A stretch of 43,490 nt of DNA from Eubacteriales bacterium (GCA_030524135.1 JAUNHA010000019.1:1-43490), one strand, 5' to 3'; counted from the stretch's first letter, positions 8,958 through 19,059 are shown. Made by a program: numbers and translations. The notes: generated by a model not told the origin, from the sequence alone.

Positions 8958-11694
8958 AAAGAATTTAAAGAAGCCGGCGGAGGGGGCGGAAGCAGCACCG
9001 AAGGCGCCGGCAAAGAAAAAGCTGAGCGTTGTATTTAAGCCGCAGAACTCCTCGAATATCAAGGAGCTTCCGAAGGGGCTTAAAAACGCGCTTCACGGCG
9101 GTAAGCCGGCGAAGGAAGGAAACGGCGCAGCGCCGCAGAAAAAGGGACCGAGACCGCTTCCGGCAGGAACAAAGCCGGTTAAGCCGGCGGTTTACGGCGA
9201 GGTAAAGGAAGAGCCGGTAAGGGCGGCAGCGCCGCAGAGACCGCAGGAGACACAGGGACAGTCTCAGACGGCGGCACAGTTCCAGAGCGCTGAACCGAGA
9301 AGAACCTTTGCAGGCGATCGGAGCGGAGCGGCTGGAAGCCAGCGTCCGCAGACTTCGTCCGGTGCTGGAAGACCGCAGTCCGGTGAGCGTACGGAGAGAA
9401 GCTTTTCGGGAGAGCGCAGAGGCGACAGACCGCAGCAGGGAGAAAGAAGCGACAGACCGCGCAGCTTTGGAAATGCTAACAGGGGTCCGAGACCTGCAGG
9501 CGGTTTTAACCGCACGGGAGACGGTCAGAGAAGAGACGGGCAGCAGCGCCCGCAGGACGGAGAGAGAAGACGTACCTTCGGTCAGCGTCCGCAGGATGGC
9601 GGTCAGGGTACGGGCGGACGTCCGGCAGCAGGCTCCGGCATGGGCCGCGGTCCGAGACCGGCAGGCGGACCTGGAGCAGGAAGACCGCAGGGCGGCGGAA
9701 GACCGGGTGCCGGAAGAGGTACGGGCAGTGCGCCTGCACCGGCATTTGATCCGGCAAAGAAGAATGCCGGAAACCGCGGAAAGAACGCGCAGAAGAAGGA
9801 TGTGCGCCACGATAAGAAGGATAAGTACAGAGATGACTTTGCCGCTGCAAAGACGCAGAAGACCGGAAAGGGCGCGTTCATAAAGCCGGAGCCGAAGAAA
9901 GAGGCACCGGAGGATGATATCAAGGTAATCACGATCGGGGACAGCCTTACGATCAGGGAGCTTGCGGATAAGCTGAAGCTTCAGCCTTCTGTCATCATCA
10001 AAAAGCTTTTCCTGCAGGGAAAGATGGTAACGCCGAATACGGATCTCAGCTACGAAGAAGCGGAAGAGATCGCAATGGAATATGACATCCTCTGCGAGAA
10101 GGAAGAAAAGGTAGATGTGATCGCGGAGCTCCTGAAGGAAGACGAGGAGGATGATAAGGACATGGTTCCGAGAAGTCCTGTCGTCTGCGTCATGGGTCAC
10201 GTTGACCATGGTAAGACCTCCCTTCTGGATGCGATCAGAAATACGAACGTAACCTCGCACGAGGCCGGCGGAATCACGCAGCATATCGGTGCTTCCGTGG
10301 TAAAGGTCGGGGACAGAAAGATCACCTTCCTCGATACGCCGGGTCACGAGGCGTTTACCGCGATGAGACTGCGCGGCGCGCAGGCAACGGATATTGCCGT
10401 GCTTGTCGTTGCTGCGGACGACGGCGTTAAGCCGCAGACGATCGAGGCGATCAGCCACGCAAAGGCTGCAGGCGTCGAAGTCGTAGTTGCGATCAACAAG
10501 ATGGACAAGCCGGGCGCGAATCCGGATAAGGTAAAGAAAGAGCTCGCGGAGCAGGGGCTGATCGCCGAGGACTGGGGTGGTTCCACGACCATGGTTCCGG
10601 TATCCGCAAAGAAGGGCGAGGGCATCAATGAACTGCTTGAGATGATCCTGCTCGAGGCGGATGTGATGGAGCTCAAGGCAAACCCGAACAGAAAGGCAAG
10701 AGGTCTTGTGATCGAAGCCCAGCTTGACAAGGGCAGAGGTCCGGTGGCGACCGTGCTTGTACAGAAGGGTACGCTCAAGGTCGGCGACAGCATTGCAGCA
10801 GGCTCCTGCTATGGTAAGGTCCGCGCAATGCTCGATGACAGAGGAAACCGCGTAAAGAAGGCAGGTCCTTCCACTCCGGTCGAGATCCTGGGTCTCAATG
10901 ACGTGCCGAATGCGGGTGAAGTATTTATGGGCTGCGATAACGAGAAGGAAGCGCGCTCGATCGCGGAGACCTTTATCTCTGAGCACAAGCAGAAGATGGT
11001 GGAAGAGACGAAGCAGAAGATGAACCTGAATGATCTGTTTGATGAGATCAAGGCAGGCAATGTCAAGGAGCTTCCGATCATCATCAAGGCGGATGTGCAG
11101 GGTTCCGTGGAGGCTGTCAAGCAGTCCCTCGGCAAGCTTTCCAACGAGGAAGTGGCTGTCAAGGTGATTCATGCGGGCGTCGGCAATATCAACGAATCGG
11201 ATGTCAGCCTTGCTTCCGCGGCAAATGCGATCATCATCGGCTTTAATGTAAAGCCGGATGCGACCGCAAAGAGCATTGCAGAGCATGAGAAGGTAGATGT
11301 AAGGCTTTACAAGGTCATCTATCAGGCGATCGAGGATCTTGAGGCAGCGCTTACGGGCATGCTGGCTCCGGTATATGAGGAAAAGACGATCGGACGCGCG
11401 ATTGTGCGCCAGATCTTCAAGGCCTCCGGTGTTGGAACGATCGCAGGCTGCTTTGTAACGGACGGTGTGATCGAACGCGGCGCGAAGGCGCGCATCACCA
11501 GAGGCGACAAGCAGCTGTTTGATGGAAATATCGCATCACTTAAGCGCTTTAAGGATGAGGTAAAGGAAGTTAAGACAGGTTATGAATGCGGCATGGTATT
11601 TGAAGACTTCGGAGATCTTTCCGAGGATGATAATATCGAAGTATATAAGATGGTAGAGGTACCGCGTACACCGAAGACATCGGGCGCTTCCTAA
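8938..11694 (+). CDS. infB: Translation initiation factor IF-2
   Basis: IF-2 is a GTPase that places initiator tRNA on the 30S subunit. The protein has about 918 residues. The first 300 are a low-complexity region rich in Arg, Gly, Pro, Gln and Lys. An IF2-N domain follows (about 332-376, [15 protein letters not shown]). The G domain has G1 GHVDHGKT at about 420-427, DTPGH near 466 and NKMD near 520. Domains II, III and the C-terminal fMet-tRNA-binding domain follow. AAGGAGGA ends at 8930, one base before an ATG at 8932 and seven before the ATG at 8938, so the latter is preferred. Confidence 0.96.
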   Translation: MTNESNEKNLKKPAEGAEAAPKAPAKKKLSVVFKPQNSSNIKELPKGLKNALHGGKPAKEGNGAAPQKKGPRPLPAGTKPVKPAVYGEVKEEPVRAAAPQRPQETQGQSQTAAQFQSAEPRRTFAGDRSGAAGSQRPQTSSGAGRPQSGERTERSFSGERRGDRPQQGERSDRPRSFGNANRGPRPAGGFNRTGDGQRRDGQQRPQDGERRRTFGQRPQDGGQGTGGRPAAGSGMGRGPRPAGGPGAGRPQGGGRPGAGRGTGSAPAPAFDPAKKNAGNRGKNAQKKDVRHDKKDKYRDDFAAAKTQKTGKGAFIKPEPKKEAPEDDIKVITIGDSLTIRELADKLKLQPSVIIKKLFLQGKMVTPNTDLSYEEAEEIAMEYDILCEKEEKVDVIAELLKEDEEDDKDMVPRSPVVCVMGHVDHGKTSLLDAIRNTNVTSHEAGGITQHIGASVVKVGDRKITFLDTPGHEAFTAMRLRGAQATDIAVLVVAADDGVKPQTIEAISHAKAAGVEVVVAINKMDKPGANPDKVKKELAEQGLIAEDWGGSTTMVPVSAKKGEGINELLEMILLEADVMELKANPNRKARGLVIEAQLDKGRGPVATVLVQKGTLKVGDSIAAGSCYGKVRAMLDDRGNRVKKAGPSTPVEILGLNDVPNAGEVFMGCDNEKEARSIAETFISEHKQKMVEETKQKMNLNDLFDEIKAGNVKELPIIIKADVQGSVEAVKQSLGKLSNEEVAVKVIHAGVGNINESDVSLASAANAIIIGFNVKPDATAKSIAEHEKVDVRLYKVIYQAIEDLEAALTGMLAPVYEEKTIGRAIVRQIFKASGVGTIAGCFVTDGVIERGAKARITRGDKQLFDGNIASLKRFKDEVKEVKTGYECGMVFEDFGDLSEDDNIEVYKMVEVPRTPKTSGAS

Positions 11695-11720
11695 AGAAGT
11701 GTCAGAAGAGTGAGAGAAAA

Positions 11721-11781
11721 GGGCGGAAATCCGGGATGGACATGCTTTCATTCCGGGTTTCTGCCCGTCTCCGTAAGACGG
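11721..11781 (+). promoter_or_regulatory. Two overlapping hairpins between infB and rbfA
   Basis: In the 118-base gap, 11721-11737 pairs with 11750-11766 over 17 bp (all paired, with G.U pairs) around a 12-base loop. A second stem, 11765-11770 with 11776-11781, shares two bases with the first. There is no T run, so neither is a normal intrinsic terminator. They may mark an RNA processing site or moderate read-through into rbfA; function is unknown. Confidence 0.5.
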
Positions 11782-11812
11782 AAACGGTACCCTTCAGTTG
11801 GGATGAAAATCA

Positions 11813-12208
11813 ATGAAAAAAGGCAGTATTAAAAATAACAGAATCAACGGCGAGGTGATGCGGGAGCTTTCCTCCATTCTGCGCGAGGTGAAGGACCCGA
11901 GAGTGGATCCTTTGCTCAGCATTACCAGGGTAGAGGTGACACCGGATCTGCAGTTCTGCAAATGCTTTATTTCCACCTTTACGGGCGGGGATTCCCTTGA
12001 GCGTTCGGTGGAAGGCCTTCGCAGCGCCGAGGGATATATCCGCAGAGAGCTCGCACAGCGCGTCAATCTCAGAAAGACGCCGAAGCTCCAGTTTGTGGAG
12101 GACCGCAGCATTGAGTATGGCGTGGAAATGGCAAAACGGATTGAGGAGCTCGCGGAGGAAGACCGCAGACGGCATCCGCATGCAGAGGAGACGGAGGAAG
12201 CGGACTGA
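11813..12208 (+). CDS. rbfA: Ribosome-binding factor A
   Basis: The 131-residue protein has the RbfA pattern: RINGEVMRELSSILREVKDPRV at the start (positions about 10-31), the central SITRVEVTPDLQFCKCFIST, and LAQRVNLRKTPKLQFVED near the end. RbfA is a KH-fold factor needed for maturation of the 30S subunit, acting with IF-2 and RimP encoded just upstream. The C-terminal 25 residues are acidic and charged. The stop overlaps the start of nrnA by one base (TGATG), indicating translational coupling. Confidence 0.93.
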   Translation: MKKGSIKNNRINGEVMRELSSILREVKDPRVDPLLSITRVEVTPDLQFCKCFISTFTGGDSLERSVEGLRSAEGYIRRELAQRVNLRKTPKLQFVEDRSIEYGVEMAKRIEELAEEDRRRHPHAEETEEAD

Positions 12209-13197
12209 TGCAGGAGGCGGATAAAAAAGAACTGTTTAACCGGATGATCAGAGAAGCGGAGAGCATCTGTATCCTCGGACATGTAGGACCGGACGGGGAC
12301 TGCGCGGGTTCGACACTCGGCACGCTTGCCTATATCGGGACCATGTCCGAAGCGCTTGGTATGAAAAAAGAGGTACAGGTCTATCTGGAGGAGTTTTCCG
12401 CAAAGTTTTCCTATCTGCCGGGATATGATGGTGTTTCACATGATCCTGACACGGGGAAGCACTATGACCTGTGTATCGTATGCGATTGTGCGGACGAGGC
12501 AAGACTGGGGAAATTCAGCCGTTATCTTTTATCAGCAAAAACAAGCTTCTGCGCGGATCATCATGCGACAAACGGAGGATTTGCCGATGCGTTCGAGATA
12601 AGACCGCATGCATCCTCCACCTGCGAGGTGCTCTGGGATCTTTTTGATGAGGCATATTTAAGCCGCGATCTTGCGCTGTGCATCTATACGGGTCTGGTGC
12701 ACGATACGGGCGTGTTCCGCTATTCCTGCACCTCAAGTCATACGATGCAGATCGCGGGACGCTGCATGGATTTTGACATTCCGTTCGGGGATATCGTGGA
12801 TGATTCGTTCTTTGCAATGAACTACAACCAGAAGCTCGCGCTTGGAAGGGCGCTTTCGGAGATGCAGTCCTATCTCGGCGGCAGACTGATCGTATCCTGG
12901 ATCGATGCGGGGACGATGAAGCTCTACGGTGTGACGAACAAGGATATGGACGGCATTATTGACCAGCTCCGGACGACAAGGGGAGCGCTCTGCGCGGCAT
13001 TTATGTATCAGACACAAAACCGCCAGTACAAAGTGAGCCTCCGGTCCAATTCGGATCATCTGGATGTCAGCAGGATCGCACAGGCATTTGGCGGCGGCGG
13101 GCATATAAAGGCGGCAGGCTGTTTTATGTCGGCAAGTCCGTCACAGAATGTGGAAAAGCTCATTGCGGAGCTGGAAAAACAGCTCGGGACGGCCTGA
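12208..13197 (+). CDS. nrnA: DHH/DHHA1 phosphoesterase, NrnA-type oligoribonuclease/pAp phosphatase
   Basis: The 329-residue protein has the DHH superfamily motifs GHVGPDGDCAGS (24-35), CDCAD (92-96) and the ADHHATN motif with DHH at 117-119. The C-terminal DHHA1 motif FGGGGHIKAAGC lies near 293-304. Members degrade nano-RNAs to mononucleotides and dephosphorylate 3'-phosphoadenosine 5'-phosphate. Location directly between rbfA and truB is the standard Firmicutes order. All metal-binding motifs appear intact. Confidence 0.9.
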   Translation: MQEADKKELFNRMIREAESICILGHVGPDGDCAGSTLGTLAYIGTMSEALGMKKEVQVYLEEFSAKFSYLPGYDGVSHDPDTGKHYDLCIVCDCADEARLGKFSRYLLSAKTSFCADHHATNGGFADAFEIRPHASSTCEVLWDLFDEAYLSRDLALCIYTGLVHDTGVFRYSCTSSHTMQIAGRCMDFDIPFGDIVDDSFFAMNYNQKLALGRALSEMQSYLGGRLIVSWIDAGTMKLYGVTNKDMDGIIDQLRTTRGALCAAFMYQTQNRQYKVSLRSNSDHLDVSRIAQAFGGGGHIKAAGCFMSASPSQNVEKLIAELEKQLGTA

Positions 13198-13290
13198 GGA
13201 CAGCGAGGCGGCAAGAATGCCGCGACAGAAAAAGACAGACACAGGGGATGGAACCGCGGACGGACAGCTTCCGCGGAAGACAGCAGGGAT

Positions 13291-14943
13291 ATGCAGCAGA
13301 CAGATAATTATCAGCCTTACAACGGCTTTCTCAATGTATATAAAGAGGCGGGCTACACGTCCATGGATGTGTGCGCGAAATTAAGGGGTATTCTCCGCAT
13401 GAAGAAAATCGGGCATGCGGGCACGCTTGATCCGATGGCAGAAGGCGTGCTTCCCGTGGCGCTCGGACGGGCGACCAAGGATGTGGACCGGATCGGAGAC
13501 GGGACGAAGACCTACCGGGCGGGAATGCTGCTCGGCATCTCCACGGACACACAGGACATTACGGGACAGAGGACCGGCGGGAAGGAAGAAGCGCTTAAGA
13601 AGATTACGGAAGCAGAGATCCGCACTGCCTGCGAAAGCTTTCTTGGACAGTATGAGCAGCTTACGCCGATGTATTCAGCCCGCAAGGTGAATGGAAAGAA
13701 ACTCTATGAATACGCACGCGCAGGAAAAGAGGTGGAACGAAAGACCAAGCAGGTCGAGATCCTCTCACTGCAGATCGAAAGCATCGTGCTTCCGCATGTG
13801 ATTTTTACCGTGCGCTGCACGAAGGGCACCTATATCCGGACGCTCTGCCATGACATTGGCGAAAAGCTTGGCTGCGGAGCCTGCATGGAATCGCTCGTCC
13901 GCACTGAAGTGGGGGACTTTCAGATCGGAACGGCAGTAAAGCTTTCAGAGATCGAGGAAGCCAGAGACAGAGGAGCAATCGACAGCCTTCTTACGGTAAA
14001 ATCCCCGACAGCCGTCGCGCTCGGCAAATTTGACGGAACGCACAGGGGACATCAGAAGCTGTTTTCAGAGCTCCGGAAGCTGGGACAGGAAAGGAAACTC
14101 CGCACACTCGTACTGATTCTCGATATTGGAAAAAAGATGATCGAATCAAGGGAAGACCGGCGCAGGGAGATTTACGGGGAAGGAATCGACTATATCATTG
14201 AGCTTCCTCTTACGGAAGAGATGCGGCATATGCATGCCGAGGATTTTGTAAGGGATATTCTCGTAAAAAAGTTTTCCATGAAGGCGATCGTCGGAGGTCC
14301 GGACATCGGCTTTGGACACCATAAGCGGGGAAATGCCGAGCTGCTTTACGAGCTCTCAAAGGAATATGGCTTTGAGGTGAAGCTGATCGAAAAACTCCGG
14401 GTAACCGAGGAAAACCGGTCAGAGGCGGAGGAACTCAGCTCCACGCTTGTAAGGGAAGCGCTCAAGGCGGGCGAGATGGAGCGCGTCACGGAGCTTATGG
14501 GAAAGACTTACGCGATTCCCGGACGCGTCGTGCACGGCCGTCATCTCGGACAGTCGGTGCTCGGGTTCCCCACAATGAACCTGATCGTGGACAAAAGACA
14601 GGAGCTGCCGCGCTTCGGTGTCTATGCAACGCGTACGACGATCTTTCCGGAGCAGGGAAAGGCCGGCAGAAAAGAGCTTCCGCTCGTCTATGACGGTATT
14701 TCCAATATCGGGCTTAAGCCGACCATGGATTTCAGGGCGGATTATGAGCCGGAGCGGGTCGATCTTGAGACCAATCTGTTTTCCTATCACGGAGACGCAT
14801 ACGGCAGGGAGATCAGGGTGGAGTTTCTCCATTTTATCAGACCGGAGCGGAAATTCGGGAGCATTGAGGAGATCAGGGAACAGCTTTTAAAACATGACGT
14901 GGAAGAGGCAAAAAAGGCGCTTGCCAAAATTGAACGGTCATGA
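13291..14943 (+). CDS. Fused TruB (tRNA U55 pseudouridine synthase) - RibF (FAD synthetase/riboflavin kinase)
   Basis: One uninterrupted 550-residue ORF holds two enzymes usually encoded by adjacent genes. Residues 1 to about 236 are Tru[17 protein letters not shown] (41-56, catalytic Asp47), TYRAGMLLG (74-82) and the [14 protein letters not shown] segment (177-190). It ends without the usual C-terminal TruB domain. From about 240 it is Rib[14 protein letters not shown] (243-255), GPDIGFG (336-342), SSTLVREAL (383-391), then the riboflavin kinase part with [10 protein letters not shown] (411-420) and LGFPTMN (424-430). The Phe-x-Pro-His-Pro-like motif of the adenylyl domain is not recognisable. 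No stop, start or ribosome site separates the halves. It would make Psi55 in tRNA and convert riboflavin to FMN and FAD. The start is supported by the conserved [12 protein letters not shown]; the ribosome site is weak. Confidence 0.93.
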   Translation: MQQTDNYQPYNGFLNVYKEAGYTSMDVCAKLRGILRMKKIGHAGTLDPMAEGVLPVALGRATKDVDRIGDGTKTYRAGMLLGISTDTQDITGQRTGGKEEALKKITEAEIRTACESFLGQYEQLTPMYSARKVNGKKLYEYARAGKEVERKTKQVEILSLQIESIVLPHVIFTVRCTKGTYIRTLCHDIGEKLGCGACMESLVRTEVGDFQIGTAVKLSEIEEARDRGAIDSLLTVKSPTAVALGKFDGTHRGHQKLFSELRKLGQERKLRTLVLILDIGKKMIESREDRRREIYGEGIDYIIELPLTEEMRHMHAEDFVRDILVKKFSMKAIVGGPDIGFGHHKRGNAELLYELSKEYGFEVKLIEKLRVTEENRSEAEELSSTLVREALKAGEMERVTELMGKTYAIPGRVVHGRHLGQSVLGFPTMNLIVDKRQELPRFGVYATRTTIFPEQGKAGRKELPLVYDGISNIGLKPTMDFRADYEPERVDLETNLFSYHGDAYGREIRVEFLHFIRPERKFGSIEEIREQLLKHDVEEAKKALAKIERS

Positions 14944-14949
14944 TATGAT
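14921..14949 (+). promoter_or_regulatory. Probable rpsO promoter
   Basis: TTGCCA (14921-14926) and TATGAT (14944-14949) are 17 bases apart, at the very end of the truB-ribF gene. A transcript would start near 14956 and have a leader of about 118 bases before rpsO. Confidence 0.6.
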
Positions 14950-15017
14950 AAAGCACGTTGCAGCGCCCCGACATGGTTTTTAGGTTCTCCGCCGGAAACT
15001 CTGCCGCGGGTCAGTGA

Positions 15018-15046
15018 GCGGATGGCACAGGAAGGTGCCTGTCCGC
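15018..15046 (+). promoter_or_regulatory. Structured 5' leader before rpsO
   Basis: In the 14944-15073 gap, 15018-15022 pairs with 15042-15046 and 15024-15028 with 15035-15039 around a six-base loop with a small internal loop. Ribosomal protein S15 represses its own mRNA through leader structures in several bacteria, so this stem is a candidate; no known S15-binding fold was confirmed by eye. Confidence 0.4.
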
Positions 15047-15073
15047 AGAAGTAAATATCAGGAGGAAATCAAA

Positions 15074-15340
15074 ATGATCGCAAAAGACAAAAAGCAGGAA
15101 ATTATGAAGAACTATGGCCGTAAGGAAGGCGATACCGGTTCACCGGAGGTTCAGATCGCAGTTCTTACCGCAAGAATCAACGAGCTCACCGAGCATCTGA
15201 AGCAGAACCCGAAGGATCACCATTCCAGAAGAGGTCTTCTGATGATGGTAGGACGCAGAAGAGGTCTTCTCCAGTACCTTGCAAAGAAGGATCTGAACTG
15301 CTACAGAGAGCTTATCGCAAAGCTTGGCATTCGTAAGTAA
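15074..15340 (+). CDS. rpsO: 30S ribosomal protein S15
   Basis: The 88-residue protein matches S15 over its whole length: [17 protein letters not shown] in the first third, [20 protein letters not shown] with the rRNA-contacting DHHSRRGL core, and a Lys/Arg-rich end. It binds 16S rRNA early in 30S assembly. GGAGGA at 15061-15066 lies seven bases before the ATG; the longer open frame upstream has no family similarity. The rpsO-pnp order is widespread in bacteria. Confidence 0.97.
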   Translation: MIAKDKKQEIMKNYGRKEGDTGSPEVQIAVLTARINELTEHLKQNPKDHHSRRGLLMMVGRRRGLLQYLAKKDLNCYRELIAKLGIRK

Positions 15341-15362
15341 TTCCTTTTATAAAATCATGACA

Positions 15363-15403
15363 GAGAAGCGGGTTCCGTGTGGAATCCGCTCTCTTTCATT
15401 TTT
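15363..15403 (+). terminator. Intrinsic terminator after rpsO
   Basis: A 10-bp stem (15367-15376 with 15381-15390, one G.U pair, GTGT loop), extendable on the outside by GAG/CTC, is followed by the T-rich run 15391-15403. Confidence 0.85.
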
Positions 15404-15419
15404 CGTAAAGAAAAAGAAC

Positions 15420-15447
15420 TTGTAAATCCCTGTGAATCGTTTAAAAT
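15420..15447 (+). promoter_or_regulatory. Possible pnp promoter
   Basis: TTGTAA (15420-15425) and TAAAAT (15442-15447) are 16 bases apart, directly downstream of the rpsO terminator and about 50 bases before pnp. Confidence 0.5.
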
Positions 15448-15499
15448 AGAGAACGGACAACAATGGGTTAGAAAGAATAAGAAAGGAATTACAAAGATT

Positions 15500-17785
15500 A
15501 TGTACGATGAATTCGGAACGTACTCCAGACAGGCAAATAAGGAGTACAAGACCTATTCCATGGAACTGTGCGGCAGAACGCTTTCTGTCGATATCGGAAG
15601 GGTTGCGGCGCAGGCCAACGGAGCGGCGCTGATGCATTACGGAGATACGACCGTGCTCTGCACGGCGACGGCTTCCAAGGAGCCGAGAGACGGGATCGAT
15701 TTCTTCCCGCTTTCTGTTGAATACGAAGAAAAATTATATGCCGTGGGAAAGATCCCGGGCGGTTTTAATAAGAGAGAGGGAAAGCCGAGCGAGCATGCGA
15801 TCCTCACGTCACGCGTGATCGATCGTCCGATGCGCCCGCTGTTCCCGAAGGATTACAGAAACGATGTAACGCTTAACAACCTCGTACTGTCAGTGGATCC
15901 GGACTGCGCGCCGGAGGTGACCGCCATGATCGGTGCGTCCCTTGCGACCGCAATTTCCGATATCCCGTTTGACGGTCCCTGCGCGGCGACGAACGTTGGC
16001 CTCATCGGCGGCGAGTTCATTATGAACCCGACAAACGACCAGAAGCTGATCTCCGATCTTGCGCTTACCGTGGCATCCACGAGAGACAAGGTCATCATGA
16101 TCGAGGCAGGTGCGAATGAAGTCAGCGACGAGGTGATGATCGAAGCAATCTACAAGGCGCATGAGGTAAATCAGCAGATCATCGCTTGGATGAATCAGAT
16201 CGTTGCTGAGGTCGGTAAAGAAAAGCACGGCTATCAGTCCTGCGCAATTCCGGAGGAGCTCTTTGCGGCGATCAGGGAAGAGGTTCCGCAGGAGGAGATG
16301 GAGACTGCCGTATTCTGTGACGACAAGCAGCAGAGAGATAAGAATATTGATGCGGTAACCACAAGACTTAAGGAAAAGTTTGCCGATAACGAAGAGTGGC
16401 TTTCCATGCTCGGAGAGGCGATCTATCAGTATGAGAAGAAGACGGTCAGAAAGATGATCCTCAGGGATCACAAGCGTCCGGACGGACGTGCGGTAAGCGA
16501 GATCCGTCCGCTTGCTGCAGAGGTGGACGTGCTTCCGCGCGTACACGGATCGGGTATGTTTACGAGAGGACAGACGCAGATCCTTAACATATGCACGCTG
16601 GCTCCGCTTTCCGATGCACAGAAGGTAGACGGCCTGGATGAAAATGTAACCTCCAAGCGCTATATGCACAACTACAATTTCCCGTCCTATTCCGTAGGAG
16701 AAACCAAGGTTTCAAGAGGACCGGGCAGACGTGAGATCGGACACGGCGCACTTGCGGAAAAAGCGCTGCTTCCGGTGCTTCCGAGTGAGGACGAGTTCCC
16801 GTACGCGATCCGTACGGTTTCCGAGACGATGGAATCAAACGGTTCCACCTCCCAGGCATCTGTCTGCGCTTCCTCCCTGTCCCTGATGGCGGCGGGCGTT
16901 CCGGTGAAGACTGCGGTTGCGGGCATTTCCTGCGGCCTTGTAACCGGTGATACGGATGATGATTATATCGTACTGACGGATATTCAGGGTCTTGAAGATT
17001 TCTTCGGAGATATGGACTTCAAGGTAGCCGGCACCCATAAGGGCATCACGGCGATCCAGATGGACATCAAGATCCATGGCCTGACCCGTCCGATCGTGGA
17101 AGAGGCGATTCATCGTACGCATGAAGCAAGACTTTATATCATGGATGAGATCATGGCGCCGGTGATTTCCGCGCCGAGACCCGAGCTCTCGAAGTATGCG
17201 CCGAAGATCACTTCCATCAATATCGATCCGTCCAAGATCGGCGATGTGGTCGGCAAGCAGGGCAAGGTCATCAACAAGATCATTGAGGAGACCGGCGTGC
17301 AGATCGATATCGAGGATGACGGCCGCGTATCCGTATGCGGTACGGATCAGGAGATGATCGAAAAGGCCATCTCCATCATTGAGAACATCGTAAGAGAGAT
17401 CGAAGTAGGACAGATCATGACCGGAAAGGTGGTAAATCTGCTTTCCTTCGGCGCTCAGGTAGAGCTTGCGCCGAACAAGAAGGGTCTGATCCACGTATCG
17501 AAGCTTGCGGACAGCCGTGTCGGAAAAGTTGAGGATGTCGTAAATGTCGGCGACGAGGTAACGGTGCGCGTGATCAAGGTCGACGTAGTCGGCGGAAAGA
17601 TCGATCTGTCCATGCGTCCGTCTGACATCAACTGTGAGAACTGGGTTCCGCAGGAGGAAGAAGGACGCGAGCGCAGAGGCGACCGCAGAAACGACCGCGG
17701 AAGAGACGGACGCAGAAATGACAGGGGCGATCGCAGAAATGACCGCGGCCACAGACGCGACGAAGGATTTACCCTTGAAGACTGA
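15500..17785 (+). CDS. pnp: Polyribonucleotide nucleotidyltransferase (PNPase)
   Basis: The protein (761 residues) degrades RNA 3' to 5' using phosphate. Two RNase PH-like domains are seen (the first with GRTLSVDIGRVAAQANG at about 23-39, the second with TRGQTQ and GPGRREIGHGALAE), then a KH domain (GDVVGKQGKVINKI) and an S1 domain (GQIMTGKVVNLLSFGAQVEL). The end is an added Arg/Asp/Asn/Gly-rich tail of about 35 residues with repeated RRNDRG-like units. AAAGGA lies 12 bases before this ATG. An ATG at 15560, nearer the conserved region, is an alternative. Confidence 0.95.
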   Translation: MYDEFGTYSRQANKEYKTYSMELCGRTLSVDIGRVAAQANGAALMHYGDTTVLCTATASKEPRDGIDFFPLSVEYEEKLYAVGKIPGGFNKREGKPSEHAILTSRVIDRPMRPLFPKDYRNDVTLNNLVLSVDPDCAPEVTAMIGASLATAISDIPFDGPCAATNVGLIGGEFIMNPTNDQKLISDLALTVASTRDKVIMIEAGANEVSDEVMIEAIYKAHEVNQQIIAWMNQIVAEVGKEKHGYQSCAIPEELFAAIREEVPQEEMETAVFCDDKQQRDKNIDAVTTRLKEKFADNEEWLSMLGEAIYQYEKKTVRKMILRDHKRPDGRAVSEIRPLAAEVDVLPRVHGSGMFTRGQTQILNICTLAPLSDAQKVDGLDENVTSKRYMHNYNFPSYSVGETKVSRGPGRREIGHGALAEKALLPVLPSEDEFPYAIRTVSETMESNGSTSQASVCASSLSLMAAGVPVKTAVAGISCGLVTGDTDDDYIVLTDIQGLEDFFGDMDFKVAGTHKGITAIQMDIKIHGLTRPIVEEAIHRTHEARLYIMDEIMAPVISAPRPELSKYAPKITSINIDPSKIGDVVGKQGKVINKIIEETGVQIDIEDDGRVSVCGTDQEMIEKAISIIENIVREIEVGQIMTGKVVNLLSFGAQVELAPNKKGLIHVSKLADSRVGKVEDVVNVGDEVTVRVIKVDVVGGKIDLSMRPSDINCENWVPQEEEGRERRGDRRNDRGRDGRRNDRGDRRNDRGHRRDEGFTLED

Positions 17786-17799
17786 TAAAGGATTTAGGG

Positions 17800-19044
17800 A
17801 TGTATAAAAAAACATTGAAAAAAAGAGCCTTAACGATGCTGCTTGCGGGAGCCATGAGCCTTATGCCCATGGCTTCTGCCTATGCGGATGTCTATTATAT
17901 GGGCGGAGACCCGGATGCGGTAGGACCCGGCGTGGGACTCGTGGAGGGAACGCGCGCTGCGGATGATACCGTAAGCCTTGACGCGGCTGACTATGCCTCG
18001 ACAGGGGGACTGGGACTGGGCGGAATGAGCATTTCGTCCTCGCTTCCTTCAGGCTATGCGGCGGTATCGGATGTCATTGAGGTGCCGGATGCCGTCGTCA
18101 AGACGCCGGAGGTCTATACCTACGACTACATGTTCCACGACATGGATACGCTGTCGCAGAAGTACCGCGGCAGGATGAGCTACAGAAGCGCCGGGACAAG
18201 CCGTGACGGAAGACAGATCTATGAGATCATTCTGGGCAACCGGAATGCGCAGACGCATGTTCTGTTCACCGCCGCGATTCACGCAAGAGAGTATATTACT
18301 TCAAATCTGGTCATGAAGCAGGTGGAATATCTGCTTTACGCGGATGCGAACAAATACGCGTTTGACGGAAAGCCGGTTTCGGACTGGCTGAATGAAGTCT
18401 GCATTCATGTCGTACCGATGGCAAATCCGGACGGCGTGTCGATCAGTCAGTCCGGCATTGACGGTCTCAGGAACGATTCCCTGAAGACGGCGCTCCGCAA
18501 CTGCTATAATTATGATCTCGCAAACCAGCGTACCTCCTACAGCTTTGAGGAATACTGCAGGCGGTTTAAGGCAAATGCGATTGGCGTGGACCTCAACCAG
18601 AACTTTGACGGGGCATGGAGCACCGCTTCCGGAACCGCCACACAGGGTTCCTTTTCGGGCTATAAGGGGCCTGCCGCGGTTTCCGAGCCGGAGAGCAGGG
18701 CGCTCGTCGGCATTTACAGCGCCAGAAAGTACAAGGCAGTTGTAAATTACCATGCGCAGGGACAGGTCATTTACTGGGATATCGCGCATAATAAGCTCAG
18801 AGAACATTCGAGGGATCTCGCACACAATCTGGCGGCGCTTACAGGCTACCGGATGCTCTTTTCTGCCGGCGGCGGAGGCTTTAAGGATTATGTGCAGCTT
18901 GGAAACAATCCGTCCACATCCGTGACGCTCGAGATCGGAAAGACAGCGTGTCCCGTACCGTATACGGAGATGACGGAGATCTGGGCGCAGAACAAATATG
19001 TGCCGTTTTACACGATGAAATGGGCAAAGGAAAAAGGAAAATAA
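17800..19044 (+). CDS. Exported M14-family zinc peptidase
   Basis: The 414-residue protein has a lysine-rich start, a hydrophobic core and an AYA cleavage site near residue 29, so it is exported. After a Gly/Ser-rich stretch the M14 domain starts near residue 105. Zinc ligands are His161 and Glu164 in AAIHAREY and His318 in VNYHAQG; the catalytic Glu378 is in TLEIG. The motif usually read as DLNRNF is DLNQNF here, so the Arg that holds the substrate's terminal carboxylate in carboxypeptidase A is Gln. The true substrate may be a peptidoglycan peptide rather than a protein end. AAAGGA at 17787-17792 precedes the ATG. It lies 14 bases after pnp and 15 before gltX. Confidence 0.88.
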   Translation: MYKKTLKKRALTMLLAGAMSLMPMASAYADVYYMGGDPDAVGPGVGLVEGTRAADDTVSLDAADYASTGGLGLGGMSISSSLPSGYAAVSDVIEVPDAVVKTPEVYTYDYMFHDMDTLSQKYRGRMSYRSAGTSRDGRQIYEIILGNRNAQTHVLFTAAIHAREYITSNLVMKQVEYLLYADANKYAFDGKPVSDWLNEVCIHVVPMANPDGVSISQSGIDGLRNDSLKTALRNCYNYDLANQRTSYSFEEYCRRFKANAIGVDLNQNFDGAWSTASGTATQGSFSGYKGPAAVSEPESRALVGIYSARKYKAVVNYHAQGQVIYWDIAHNKLREHSRDLAHNLAALTGYRMLFSAGGGGFKDYVQLGNNPSTSVTLEIGKTACPVPYTEMTEIWAQNKYVPFYTMKWAKEKGK

Positions 19045-19059
19045 GGGGATCGGAATAAG

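Noticed and set aside
8965-11286. A 773-codon open frame on the - strand opposite infB
   Set aside because: It is a shadow of the GC-rich infB codons; it has low-complexity Arg/Leu sequence, no ribosome site and no recognisable domain. The same applies to - strand frames opposite topA (4912-6003), comM (1923-2831) and pnp.
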